From assembly GCA_964448045.1 (NCBI GenBank), contig CAYUVF010000059.1, positions 1-25,554 on the forward strand: a DNA stretch of 25,554 nucleotides, in the 5' to 3' direction. The position numbers and the translations under genes were made by a program. The DNA is from CAYUVF01 sp964448045 (lineage in GTDB: Bacteria; Bacteroidota; Rhodothermia; Rhodothermales; Salinibacteraceae). The notes below the pieces were generated by a model. The model saw nothing but the letters and a program-made list of their open reading frames with translations, was not told the DNA's origin and made no database searches. Numbering within the stretch: position 1 is the stretch's first letter; each line of letters starts with the position of its first letter. Below, piece by piece: positions 15,457 to 23,452 of this stretch.

Positions 15457-16668
15457 TTATCCGGCGTCCATTCCGTACGTCTTCAAGATGTCGCGCGCGA
15501 CGACGGATTTGTGCACTTCGTCGGGCCCGTCGTAGATCCGGGCGCCGCGCTCGTGGCGATACCAGAGGGAGAGCAGCGTGTCGTCGGTGACGCCGAGGGC
15601 GCCGTGCGTTTGGATGGCGCGGTCGAGCACGGATTGCAGCGTATCGGCCACGTAAAACTTGATCGTCGAGATCTTCGTCCGGGCGGCCTTGGCGCCGTCG
15701 CGGTCGATGGTGCGTGCGGCGTCGAGGACGAGCATCCGGCTGGCATCGATGCGGGCGCGGCTTTCGGCGATCCAGGTCTGGACGGATTGCTTCGAGCCCA
15801 GGGGCGTGCCCGGCTCCAGTTCACGCGTCGCCGCGCGCTCACACATCATTTCAAACGCCCGCTCGCAGATCCCGATCCATCGCATGCAGTGGTGGATGCG
15901 CCCGGGCCCGAGCCGCTCCTGCGCGATGCGGAAGCCGTGCCCTTCGCTGCCGAGCACGTTCGATTGGGGCACGCGGCAGTCGGAGAAGCGCAGCTCCGAG
16001 TGGCTGAGCCAGCCTTCGCCTTCGTCGCCCATCACCGGGATGCGGCGGACGTGCTCGAGGCCATCGGCATCCATCGGGACGAGGATCTGGCTGGCGCGGG
16101 CGTAGGGGTTGTCGTCGTCGGGGTCGGTTACGGCCATGACGATGGTGAAGGCCGCGCCGTCGGCGCCGGTGGTGAACCACTTATGCCCGTTGATGACGTA
16201 GTCGTCGCCGTCTTTTTCGGCCGTGGTGCTGAGCTGCTTGGGGTTGGACCCGGCGTTGTCGGGCTCGGTCATGGCGAAGCAGCTGCGGATCTGGCCAGCG
16301 CGCAGCGGCTCGAAGAAGCGGTCATGCTGCTCGGGCGTGGCGTGGTCGGCGAGGATCTCCATGTTGCCCGCGTCGGGCGCCTGGCAGTTGAAGACGTAGT
16401 GCCCGACCGGGCTGCGACCGAGCACTTCACTCAGCTGCCCGAACTGCTCGAGCGAGAGGCCCATGCCGCCGTGCTTTTCTGGGAGTTGCGGGCACCACCA
16501 GCCGCGGTCTTTTACCTGCCGGCGCGCCTGTTTCAGCACGGGCTCAATCGCGCGGAAGCCATCGCCCATCAGATCGGGCTCCAGCGGATACACCTCCGCG
16601 TTCATGAAGGTGCGGATGTCGTCGAGGAGGGCGTCGAGGTCGGTGGTGCTGGCGGTTGCGTCAGGCAT
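15457..16668 (-). CDS. Acyl-CoA dehydrogenase, ACAD10/ACAD11-like
   Basis: A 403-residue FAD enzyme of the acyl-CoA dehydrogenase superfamily. Recognisable blocks are GWWCPQLPEKHGGMGLSLEQFG (56-77), SCFAMTEPDNAGSNP (129-143), YVINGHKWFTTGADGAAFTIVMAVTD (157-182), and GRIHHCMRWIGICERAFEMMCERA (256-279). The C-terminal TH-GALGVTDDTLLSLWYRHERGARIYDGPDEVHKSVVARDIL region follows. The YDGPDEVH motif is that of ACAD10/ACAD11 and related bacterial enzymes; Asp380 sits where classical members have a catalytic Glu. That subgroup acts on 4-phosphoacyl-CoA in 4-hydroxyacid breakdown (LvaC in Pseudomonas). A homologue of its partner kinase lies at 5252-6325. The gene follows the SDR by 62 bases and precedes the hydrolase by 29, so the three look like one unit. 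Confidence 0.91.
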   Translation of the reverse strand: MPDATASTTDLDALLDDIRTFMNAEVYPLEPDLMGDGFRAIEPVLKQARRQVKDRGWWCPQLPEKHGGMGLSLEQFGQLSEVLGRSPVGHYVFNCQAPDAGNMEILADHATPEQHDRFFEPLRAGQIRSCFAMTEPDNAGSNPKQLSTTAEKDGDDYVINGHKWFTTGADGAAFTIVMAVTDPDDDNPYARASQILVPMDADGLEHVRRIPVMGDEGEGWLSHSELRFSDCRVPQSNVLGSEGHGFRIAQERLGPGRIHHCMRWIGICERAFEMMCERAATRELEPGTPLGSKQSVQTWIAESRARIDASRMLVLDAARTIDRDGAKAARTKISTIKFYVADTLQSVLDRAIQTHGALGVTDDTLLSLWYRHERGARIYDGPDEVHKSVVARDILKTYGMDAG

Positions 16669-16687
16669 GGCGAATAGGCATTAGGAG

Positions 16688-16707
16688 GGACACACGGCCG
16701 TGTGTCC
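16688..16707. repeat. Perfect 20-bp palindrome between SDR and acyl-CoA dehydrogenase genes
   Basis: GGACACACGG followed by CCGTGTGTCC is exactly self-complementary. It sits in the 62-base gap between the SDR stop and the acyl-CoA dehydrogenase start. It resembles a widespread palindromic intergenic repeat type with an ACACGGCCGTGT core (from memory). A regulator-binding site is the alternative. Confidence 0.8.
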
Positions 16708-16730
16708 GTACGAAGGAATTAGCAGAAGGA

Positions 16731-17528
16731 TTAGGCGCTGGATTCGGCATCCATCGGGGGGCCCAAGAGCAGGCCGCCGTCGATGGGAATGTGGGCGCCG
16801 GTCATGAAGCTGGAGGCGCTGGAGGCCAGGAAGCAGGCCAGGCCGGTGAGCTCGCGCGGCTCGGCCATGCGGTGCTGCGGCGTCATGCGGAGCACGGCCT
16901 TGTTGAAGGCGTCGTTGTCCCAGATCGCTTTGCTGAATTTGGTCTTGACAAAGCCGGGGACGATGGCGTTGACCTGAATGTTGGCCTCGGCGAGTTCGCT
17001 GGCGAGGACATCGGTGAGCATCAGCACGCCTGCTTTGGTCACGCAGTAGACGCCCATGCCGGGCTGCGGCTTCTCGCCGGCAACGGAGGCCATGTTGATG
17101 ATTTTGCCGCTGCCCCGCTGCTTCATTAGTGGGACACACGCTTTCGCAAAGCGCCAGTAGCCTTTCACGTTCACGTCGAACGTCTTGTCCCAGTGGCTTT
17201 CTTCGGCGGTGAGGACGGGGCCGAAGTGCGGATTCGTCGCGGCATTGTTGATGAGGATGTCGATGCCGCCGAAGGCGTCGGTGGCCGCATCCATCAGCGC
17301 CTGAATATCGGACGGCTCGCCCGCGTGCGCCGCTTTGGGGAGCGCTGTGCCGCCGCCCGATTCGATGGCATTGGCCACCGCGTCGAGCGTGTCCTGCGTG
17401 CGGCTCGTGAGGACGACCTCGGCGCCGGACGCCGCAAACGCCTCCGCGATGGCCCGCCCAATCCCCCGCGAAGCCCCCGTGATGAGCGCGACTTTTCCCG
17501 TTAAATCCGTATTCGCTTGCGTGTCCAT
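16731..17528 (-). CDS. Short-chain dehydrogenase/reductase (SDR), DHRS4/3-oxoacyl reductase-like
   Basis: A 265-residue classical SDR using NAD(P)H. It has the cofactor motif TGASRGIG (18-25), the NNAA motif (94-97), and the catalytic residues Ser148 (NMASVAG), Tyr161 and Lys165 (YCVTK). The C-terminal PIDGGLLLGPP is also typical. Arg21 and the TSRTQDTL stretch after strand 2 suggest NADP(H). Close relatives reduce or oxidise hydroxyacyl-CoAs or small carbonyls, and the SDR in the lva pathway (LvaD) belongs to this superfamily. It is the gene immediately upstream of the ACAD10/11-like dehydrogenase. The ATG at 17528 is the natural start, 16 residues before the Rossmann motif. Confidence 0.92.
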   Translation of the reverse strand: MDTQANTDLTGKVALITGASRGIGRAIAEAFAASGAEVVLTSRTQDTLDAVANAIESGGGTALPKAAHAGEPSDIQALMDAATDAFGGIDILINNAATNPHFGPVLTAEESHWDKTFDVNVKGYWRFAKACVPLMKQRGSGKIINMASVAGEKPQPGMGVYCVTKAGVLMLTDVLASELAEANIQVNAIVPGFVKTKFSKAIWDNDAFNKAVLRMTPQHRMAEPRELTGLACFLASSASSFMTGAHIPIDGGLLLGPPMDAESSA

Positions 17529-17545
17529 GGAGGCTCAGAAGTGTT

Positions 17546-17596
17546 AAATCGGCAATTTGAAATCGGCAATCTGCAATTTACAATCTACAATCTACA
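17546..17596. repeat. Short A/T-rich degenerate tandem repeat overlapping the amidase stop
   Basis: AAATCGGCAATTTG (17546-17559) is followed directly by AAATCGGCAATCTG (17560-17573). Then come CAATTTA, CAATCTA and CAATCTA units (17574-17594). The array is markedly richer in A/T than its surroundings, fills most of the 63-base gap between SDR and amidase, and its last unit supplies the amidase TAG stop (17592-17594). Confidence 0.85.
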
Positions 17597-18995
17597 GCTC
17601 CGGCCAGCGGTCGTGCCACGGCTGCGCCTCCTCGAAGCGGGCGGCGGCGCGGAGGATCGAGGCTTCGTCGTAGCGGTTGCCCACGATCTGCAGCCCCACG
17701 GGCAGGCCGTCATCGGTCCATCCGGCGGGGACGCTGGCAGCGGGTTGGCCGGTCAGGTTGAAGGGGAAGGTGAACAGCGGTTCGAGCGGACTATCGACGG
17801 GCTGTCCGTTGACTTTTTCGGGGCCGAACTGTCCCGACGGATGCGCCGCCGTCGCCATCGTCGGCGTCAGCAGCAGGTCGTAATCCGCGAAGAGGGGTCC
17901 GAGCTCGTCCCACAGGGCGTATGTGGCGAAATCGCTCTGCGCCACGTCGGTGACGGACATTTGCTCGACAAACGGGAGAAATTCCGTCAGTGCGGGATCG
18001 AGGCGATCGGCGTAGTCGTCGGGCAGGTCGCGCTCGAATTGGGCCGCGAGCCGCGGGAGCGCCGTGCCGAGGAAAGCCATCTGCGCGTTCGGCAGGTTCA
18101 ACTCGACCGATTCGACGTGCGCGCCGAGGGTTTCGAACACCTGTGCGGCGGCGCGGCAGATCGACTCGACTTCGTCATCGACGCGGCCGTATCCGGGCGT
18201 CGGCGACCAGGCGATGCGCCATCCGTCGATGTCGCCTTCGCAGGCGGCGAGGAACGACTGTTCGGGAAGGGGAATCGTGTTGAGGTCGCGTGGATCGAGC
18301 CCGGCCATACTATCGAGCAGCGCGGCCGCGTCGCGGACGGTTCGCGCGATAGGACCTTCGTGGCTGAGGCGGGCCCAGCCGTCCTGCCGTGGCCAGAAGG
18401 GGATCCGCCCGAACTGTGGCTTGAGTCCGAACACGCCGCAGCACGCCGCCGGAATGCGGATCGAGCCGCCGCCGTCGTTGCCGTGGGCGATCGGGCCCAT
18501 GCCGGCCGCTACTTGCGCTGCCGCGCCACCGGATGAGCCGCCGGGGCTCCGCGACCAATCCCACGGGTTTAGCGTGGCGCCGAAGATCTCGTTCTCCGTG
18601 TCGAACTTGCCGCCGAACTCGGGCGCGTTCGTCTTGGCCAGGATCGGACATCCGGCCGCGCGCAGCCGCTCGACGAGCGCGGCATCACGATTGGGGACAT
18701 TATCGCGAAAGTACGTCGAGCCGTACGTCGTCCGGACGTCCTTCACTTCGGTCAGGTCTTTGACCGTGACGGGCACGCCGGCCAGCGGGCCGAGGGCGTC
18801 GCCGTCCGCAATCCGCGCATCGACGTGCTGGGCTTCTTCGCGCGCCGCGTCTTCCGCCCGCGTGACGATGGCGTTGATGACCGGGTTGTGCTCGGTGATG
18901 CGGTCGAGAAACGTGTCGAGCACGTCGACGGCGCTGATTTCACGGTTCCGGATCATCCGTCCGAGGTCGAGCGCCGGGTGTTGCCAGAGATCCAT
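17592..18995 (-). CDS. Amidase (amidase-signature family)
   Basis: A 467-residue amide hydrolase with the Ser-cisSer-Lys triad: Lys79 in VPVTVKDL, the Gly/Ser-rich signature SPGGSSGGAAAQVAAG (150-165, containing the cis-Ser), and nucleophile Ser178 in HGNDGGGSIRIPAACC. Length fits free-standing amidases and GatA-like proteins. It lacks any GatB/GatC neighbour, so a catabolic amidase acting on small or aryl/acyl amides is more likely than the tRNA amidotransferase subunit. No signal peptide. The ATG at 18995 gives the usual N-terminus (DLWQHPALDLGRMIRNREIS). The stop codon lies inside a tandem repeat. The 183-base gap upstream contains an interspersed element, so it may start its own transcript. 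Confidence 0.92.
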   Translation of the reverse strand: MDLWQHPALDLGRMIRNREISAVDVLDTFLDRITEHNPVINAIVTRAEDAAREEAQHVDARIADGDALGPLAGVPVTVKDLTEVKDVRTTYGSTYFRDNVPNRDAALVERLRAAGCPILAKTNAPEFGGKFDTENEIFGATLNPWDWSRSPGGSSGGAAAQVAAGMGPIAHGNDGGGSIRIPAACCGVFGLKPQFGRIPFWPRQDGWARLSHEGPIARTVRDAAALLDSMAGLDPRDLNTIPLPEQSFLAACEGDIDGWRIAWSPTPGYGRVDDEVESICRAAAQVFETLGAHVESVELNLPNAQMAFLGTALPRLAAQFERDLPDDYADRLDPALTEFLPFVEQMSVTDVAQSDFATYALWDELGPLFADYDLLLTPTMATAAHPSGQFGPEKVNGQPVDSPLEPLFTFPFNLTGQPAASVPAGWTDDGLPVGLQIVGNRYDEASILRAAARFEEAQPWHDRWPEL

Positions 18996-19054
18996 GCGTC
19001 GGAGAAGGTTGGGTGATGGAGGTGCGCAATAGGAATAAGAATCATCTTCAGGCT

Positions 19055-19163
19055 GTCATCCTGAGCTTGACTCAGGATCTCCTAAAGATAGCGGAGCTTG
19101 CTTCGAGGAGATCCCGACACGAGCGCAGCTCGACTGACCGTAGGTAATCAAGTCCGGGATGAC
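19055..19163. repeat. Interspersed inverted-repeat element, copy 2
   Basis: A 109-bp element beginning GTCATCCTGAGCTTGACTC (19055-19073) and ending TCAAGTCCGGGATGAC (19148-19163). Its ends are imperfectly inverted (14 of 16 positions by my alignment). Internal AGGATCTCCT and AGGAGATCCC form a second inverted pair. It is related to the element at 14393-14542 and likewise lies between two minus-strand genes. Confidence 0.82.
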
Positions 19164-19178
19164 CGCTTGACTGGGGGG

Positions 19179-19967
19179 TTAGTGGCCTTTGAAATCGGGG
19201 TCACGCTTTTCGAGGAAGGCTTGCACGCCTTCGCGATGATCGCGGCTGGCGGCGGCTTCTTTTTGAAGCTCGGCCTCGTGCTCGATGGCCTCGGTGAGCG
19301 ACTGCGATTGGGCGGCATGGAGTGCGCGCTTGGTGAGGGCAAGGGCCAAGGTTGGGCGCTGGGCGAGGGTGTGGGCCCATTCGTCGGCGCTCGAGTGGAG
19401 CGCATCGGCCGGGACGACGCGGTTGGTGAGGCCCAGCTCGTGGCAGCGTTCGGCAGAGACGGGCTTCGCTTCGGCGGCCATCTCGAAGGCGCGGCTGTAG
19501 CCAATCTGATGCACCAGCAGCCACGTCGCACCAGAGTCCGGCACGAAGCCGATGTTGCTGAACGCCATCATAAACTGGGCGTCGTCGGCCATCACGCGGA
19601 GGTCGCACGCCAGCGCGAGCGAGCACCCGGCGCCGGCTGTGGTGCCACTCATCGCCGCGATCACCGGCTTATCGAGCGAGCTGATCCGCTCGATGAGTGG
19701 GAGGTAGCGCGTCATGATGTGCTCGTAGATGTCATCCGGATCGGAGGCGTCGCGGAGGACCGAGAGATCGGCCCCGGCGCAGAAGCCCGAGCCCGCCCCC
19801 CGTAGCACGACAGCGCGCACCGCCTCGTTGCGGTCCAGCTGCGCCAACGCATCGCGCAGGTCTTCATCCAGCTGCTGGTTGAGGGCGTTTCGCCGCTCGG
19901 GGCGGTTCATCGTGATCGTGGCGACGGCGTCGTCGCGGTCGAGCAGGATCGTCTCGTAGTCAGGCAT
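19179..19967 (-). CDS. Enoyl-CoA hydratase/isomerase family, PaaG-like
   Basis: A 262-residue crotonase-superfamily enzyme. It has the start MNRPERRNALN (20-30), the oxyanion-hole segment GFCAGADLSVL (61-71), and the second oxyanion loop SGTTAGAGCSLALACDLRV. SNIGFVPDSGATWLL (137-151) follows. The PDSG motif with Asp144 is characteristic of PaaG-type isomerases, which move double bonds or open the epoxide ring in phenylacetyl-CoA breakdown. The two classical hydratase glutamates are not evident. No other paa genes are in the window, so a more general delta3-delta2-enoyl-CoA isomerase or hydratase role is as likely. Divergent from the M20 peptidase gene across a 192-base gap that should hold both promoters. 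Confidence 0.9.
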   Translation of the reverse strand: MPDYETILLDRDDAVATITMNRPERRNALNQQLDEDLRDALAQLDRNEAVRAVVLRGAGSGFCAGADLSVLRDASDPDDIYEHIMTRYLPLIERISSLDKPVIAAMSGTTAGAGCSLALACDLRVMADDAQFMMAFSNIGFVPDSGATWLLVHQIGYSRAFEMAAEAKPVSAERCHELGLTNRVVPADALHSSADEWAHTLAQRPTLALALTKRALHAAQSQSLTEAIEHEAELQKEAAASRDHREGVQAFLEKRDPDFKGH

Positions 19968-20159
19968 GGTGGCGCGGCGTGAGGAGAAGGAGCGATTGAA
20001 ATGGCCCTTCCAATATAGGAGGAGCCGAGGTGGAAGAAAAGCGCTTCGGCGGGGCTGGTGGAGAAGATGCGTCTCGAACCAACTGCGCGATCATTCGGGG
20101 CCGTGCGTCGTTGGCGTGAGGCAATCCATCGGCACACTCACGTCGACCCTGTCTCGATC

Positions 20160-21626
20160 ATGCAAAAAGTATTCGGTGCGCTGGGGGGCGTCCTCGCGGG
20201 ACTGCTCGTCGTCGTGCTCGTTCGTACGGTCCAGTTTGAGAGCCGCCAGGTCGATGCCGGACAGGCACCGGAGGCATCTGTCGACACCAACACGGCTGCC
20301 GAGCGACTGGCCGGCGCGCTCCGGTTTCCGACGATCACTCACCGCGATCCGGCCGACCTCGACAGCGCGGCGTATCGCGATCTGCACCGGTATCTGGCCG
20401 AGGCGTTTCCGCAGGTGCATCGTACACTGGAGCGCAGCCGCGTCTCCGATCTGAGCCTGCTCTACCGCTGGCCGGGCCGCGACACGAGCGCCGCCCCCAT
20501 CGTGCTGATGGCGCACACCGACGTGGTGCCGGTGGAGGCCGGGACGGATACGGCGTGGACGCATCTACCCTTCGGGGGCACGGTTGCGGGCGGATACGTG
20601 TGGGGCCGGGGGGCGCTCGATGACAAAGCCAGCGCCCTCGGCATGCTGGAGGCCGCCGAAGCGCTGATCGAGAGCGGCTATCAGCCGGAGCGGACGGTGT
20701 ATCTGGCGCTCGGGCACGACGAGGAGGTGGGTGGCCAGCGGGGCGCCCGCGTGATGGCCGAGCGCATTGCCAGCCGGGGGCCAAACCCCGAGCTGGTGGT
20801 CGATGAGGGCGGTGCCATCACCGTCGGCGCCCTGCCCGATGTGGAGCGGCCCGTCGCGCTGATCGGCGTGGCGGAGAAGGGCTACCTGAGCGTCGAGCTC
20901 GTCGCCGAGGGGCGCGGCGGCCACTCGGCCATGCCGCCGGAGCAGACGAGCGTGGAGGTCGTCAGCGAGGCCGTGGCGCGGCTCGGGGCGCATCCGCTGG
21001 CGGCCGAGCTCGATGGGGTGACGGGGCAGACCTTCCGCTACATCGCGCCGGAGATGGGCTGGACCCGCCGGGCCGCGTTCGCCAACCTTTGGCTCACCGA
21101 ACCGCTCGTGACGGGGCTGCTCGCTCGCGATCCGACGACGAACGCTGCCATCCGCACGACGACGGCGCCGACGGTCATCGATGGGGGCGTCAAGGACAAT
21201 GTCATCCCGTCGCGTGCTCGGGCCGTCGTCAACTTCCGCATCGTGCCAAGCCAGCGCGTCGACGCCGTGCTCGAACACGTGCGCCGCGTGGTGGGCGACC
21301 TGCCCGTCACCGTGCAGCCGCTCCAAAACAGCGAGCCCACGCCGGTGTCCGCCGTCGATGCGGAGGCGTTTCGGGTGATGCAGCGCACCATCCAGCAGGT
21401 CACGCCCGATGTGGTGATCACGGCGCCGTTCCTTGTGCCCGGCACGACCGATGCGCGTTACTATGCGCCCTACACCAACCGCGTCTACCGCTTCGTGCCC
21501 TTTCGCCTCACCCCGGCCGATCGCGGGCGCATCCACGGCACCGACGAACGCATTTCGCTCGGGGATTACGCAACCATCGTGGCGTTTTATCAGCAGCTCC
21601 TGCGCAATATGGACACGGTCGAGTGA
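20160..21626 (+). CDS. M20-family peptidase, PM20D1/carboxypeptidase S-like, membrane-anchored
   Basis: A 488-residue zinc metallopeptidase. Residues 3-23 (KVFGALGGVLAGLLVVVLVRT) form an N-terminal membrane anchor or uncleaved signal, so the catalytic part probably faces the periplasm. The metal site is formed by His119 and Asp121 (LMAHTDVVPV), Asp154 (WGRGALDDKASALG), catalytic Glu188 with Glu189 (GHDEEVGG), Asp215 (VVDEGGAI) and the C-terminal RIHGTDERI histidine. The dimerisation lid lies between. PM20D1 relatives hydrolyse or form N-acyl amino acids and carboxypeptidase S cleaves dipeptides; either fits. The frame is open back to 20058, but the 34 extra residues are unrelated; ATG 20160 directly precedes the membrane segment. 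Confidence 0.91.
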   Translation: MQKVFGALGGVLAGLLVVVLVRTVQFESRQVDAGQAPEASVDTNTAAERLAGALRFPTITHRDPADLDSAAYRDLHRYLAEAFPQVHRTLERSRVSDLSLLYRWPGRDTSAAPIVLMAHTDVVPVEAGTDTAWTHLPFGGTVAGGYVWGRGALDDKASALGMLEAAEALIESGYQPERTVYLALGHDEEVGGQRGARVMAERIASRGPNPELVVDEGGAITVGALPDVERPVALIGVAEKGYLSVELVAEGRGGHSAMPPEQTSVEVVSEAVARLGAHPLAAELDGVTGQTFRYIAPEMGWTRRAAFANLWLTEPLVTGLLARDPTTNAAIRTTTAPTVIDGGVKDNVIPSRARAVVNFRIVPSQRVDAVLEHVRRVVGDLPVTVQPLQNSEPTPVSAVDAEAFRVMQRTIQQVTPDVVITAPFLVPGTTDARYYAPYTNRVYRFVPFRLTPADRGRIHGTDERISLGDYATIVAFYQQLLRNMDTVE

Positions 21627-21729
21627 TGAGCGGTGATTTTGGGTGTGAAGGATTTGCGAAGATGGCAGCCGGTGCGTACCATACACACCGGACTTCCTTT
21701 GCTGTCTCCCTCACGGATTCTTCGATCCC

Positions 21730-23310
21730 ATGCCGTACTCCAGCCCGTTCCCCGACGTCACCATCCCTGATGTATCGCTGCACGATTTTCTGATGCAGGA
21801 CTTCGCCGAGCGCGCCGATGAGCCCGCGCTAATCGACGGGCCCTCTGGACGTACGCTCACCTACGGCCAGTTGGCGGGGGCTATCCAGAAGATGGCGGGC
21901 GGATTGGCCGCACGCGGCTTTGGCCGAGGCGATGTGTTTGCCATCTACAGTCCCAATCTGCCCGAGTACGCCATCGCGTTTTTTGGCGTTGCGCGGGCGG
22001 GCGGCATCAACACGACCATCAACCCGCTTTACACGGCCGATGAGCTGGCGCATCAGTTGGAGGACGCCGGGGCGCGTTTCCTGCTGACGGTGCCGCCGTT
22101 CCTCGATAAAGCCCTCGAAGCGGCCGAGCAGACCGATGTCGAGGAGGTGTTTGTCTTTGGTGAGGCTGAAGGGGCGACGCCCTTCGGGGCCCTGCTGCAG
22201 CACGACCACGCCCCGCCCGAGGTGGACATCGACCCGGCCGAGGATCTGGTCGCGTTGCCGTATTCGAGCGGCACGACCGGGTTGCCGAAGGGCGTCATGC
22301 TTACCCACCGCAACATCGTGGCGAATATCGCGCAGTGCCTGCCGGTGGAGGCCATCGAGCGCGGCGAAGTGACGGTGGGCATCCTGCCGTTCTATCACAT
22401 TTACGGCATGACGGTGATTCTCAGCATGGCGCTCTACCGCGGTGCTAAGATCATCACGATGCCGAAGTTCGAGATGGAAGATTTCCTCGGGCTGGTTGAA
22501 CAACACGGCATCGAAAGCGGCTACCTCGTGCCGCCCATCATCCTCGGATTAGCCAAGCATCCGGTCGTCGATGAATACGATTTGTCGAGCCTTCAGCACA
22601 TCACCTCTGGTGCGGCGCCGCTGCCAACGGCCGTAGCCAAAGGCTGTGCGGATCGGTTGGGCGTCCTCGTCAAGCAAGGGTACGGCATGACGGAGTTGAG
22701 CCCGGTGTCCCATCTGATGCCGCGCGATCACGAGCAGCACAACGTCGAATCGGTCGGTTTTGCTGTGCCGAATACCGAGTTTCGGATTGTCGAGGTCGGC
22801 ACCAACGATGACGTCGAACCCAGCGAGAAGGGCGAGCTGTGGGTGCGCGGCCCGCAGGTGATGAAGGGCTACTGGCAGAACGAGGCCGCTACGCGCGATA
22901 CGATCGATGAAGACGGCTGGCTCCACACCGGCGACGTGGCGCAGCTGGACGACGAGGGGCGCCTCTACATCGTCGATCGGGTGAAGGAGCTCATCAAGTA
23001 CAAAGGGTATCAGGTCGCCCCGGCCGAGCTGGAGGCCGTGCTGCAGTCGCACGAGGCCGTCGCCGATGCCGCGGTCATTCCCAGCCCCGACGAGGAAGCC
23101 GGCGAGGTGCCCAAAGCCTTCGTCGTGCCGAAGCCCGGCCTCACCGTCACGGCTGAGACCCTGATAGACTTCGTCGCCGATCAGGTTGCCCCGTACAAGA
23201 AGGTTCGCCGGGTCGAGTTCATCGAAGCGATTCCGAAGACGGCCTCAGGGAAGATCCTTCGGCGCAGTCTGGTGGAGCAGGAGCGCGAAGCCACCGCCGG
23301 CACGCCCTGA
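21730..23310 (+). CDS. Acyl-CoA synthetase (AMP-forming), 4-coumarate-CoA-ligase-like
   Basis: A 526-residue adenylate-forming ligase that activates a carboxylic acid with ATP and joins it to CoA. The P-loop motif YSSGTTGLPKGVMLTH is at 178-193 and the middle motif is GYGMTELSP. GELWVRGPQVMKGYW and the hinge DGWLHTGDVAQLDDEGRLYIVDRVKELIKYKG follow. The catalytic lysine is Lys508 in PKTASGKILRR. Length, the NTTINPLYTADEL segment and overall order resemble plant-type 4CL and medium/long-chain ligases; the acid used is not readable. It could feed the acyl-CoA-using enzymes encoded on the other strand. ATG 21730 follows the M20 gene by 103 bases without an obvious ribosome site. Confidence 0.93.
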   Translation: MPYSSPFPDVTIPDVSLHDFLMQDFAERADEPALIDGPSGRTLTYGQLAGAIQKMAGGLAARGFGRGDVFAIYSPNLPEYAIAFFGVARAGGINTTINPLYTADELAHQLEDAGARFLLTVPPFLDKALEAAEQTDVEEVFVFGEAEGATPFGALLQHDHAPPEVDIDPAEDLVALPYSSGTTGLPKGVMLTHRNIVANIAQCLPVEAIERGEVTVGILPFYHIYGMTVILSMALYRGAKIITMPKFEMEDFLGLVEQHGIESGYLVPPIILGLAKHPVVDEYDLSSLQHITSGAAPLPTAVAKGCADRLGVLVKQGYGMTELSPVSHLMPRDHEQHNVESVGFAVPNTEFRIVEVGTNDDVEPSEKGELWVRGPQVMKGYWQNEAATRDTIDEDGWLHTGDVAQLDDEGRLYIVDRVKELIKYKGYQVAPAELEAVLQSHEAVADAAVIPSPDEEAGEVPKAFVVPKPGLTVTAETLIDFVADQVAPYKKVRRVEFIEAIPKTASGKILRRSLVEQEREATAGTP

Positions 23311-23452
23311 CCGCCATAAACCGAAGAACGCCCATCCCAACAAACGGATACGGCCCTGCGTGGTCCGGTCGGAATACCCGGCTGGGCCACATGTCGTTCA
23401 AGCCAATCTGCACCCCTGGTTAACCGTATATTTGCAGTTTGTAAATCAAATC

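Noticed and set aside
17592..18995. Amidase as GatA, subunit of the tRNA amidotransferase
   Set aside because: No gatB or gatC is nearby and the surroundings are catabolic; the amidase-signature motifs do not by themselves indicate GatA.
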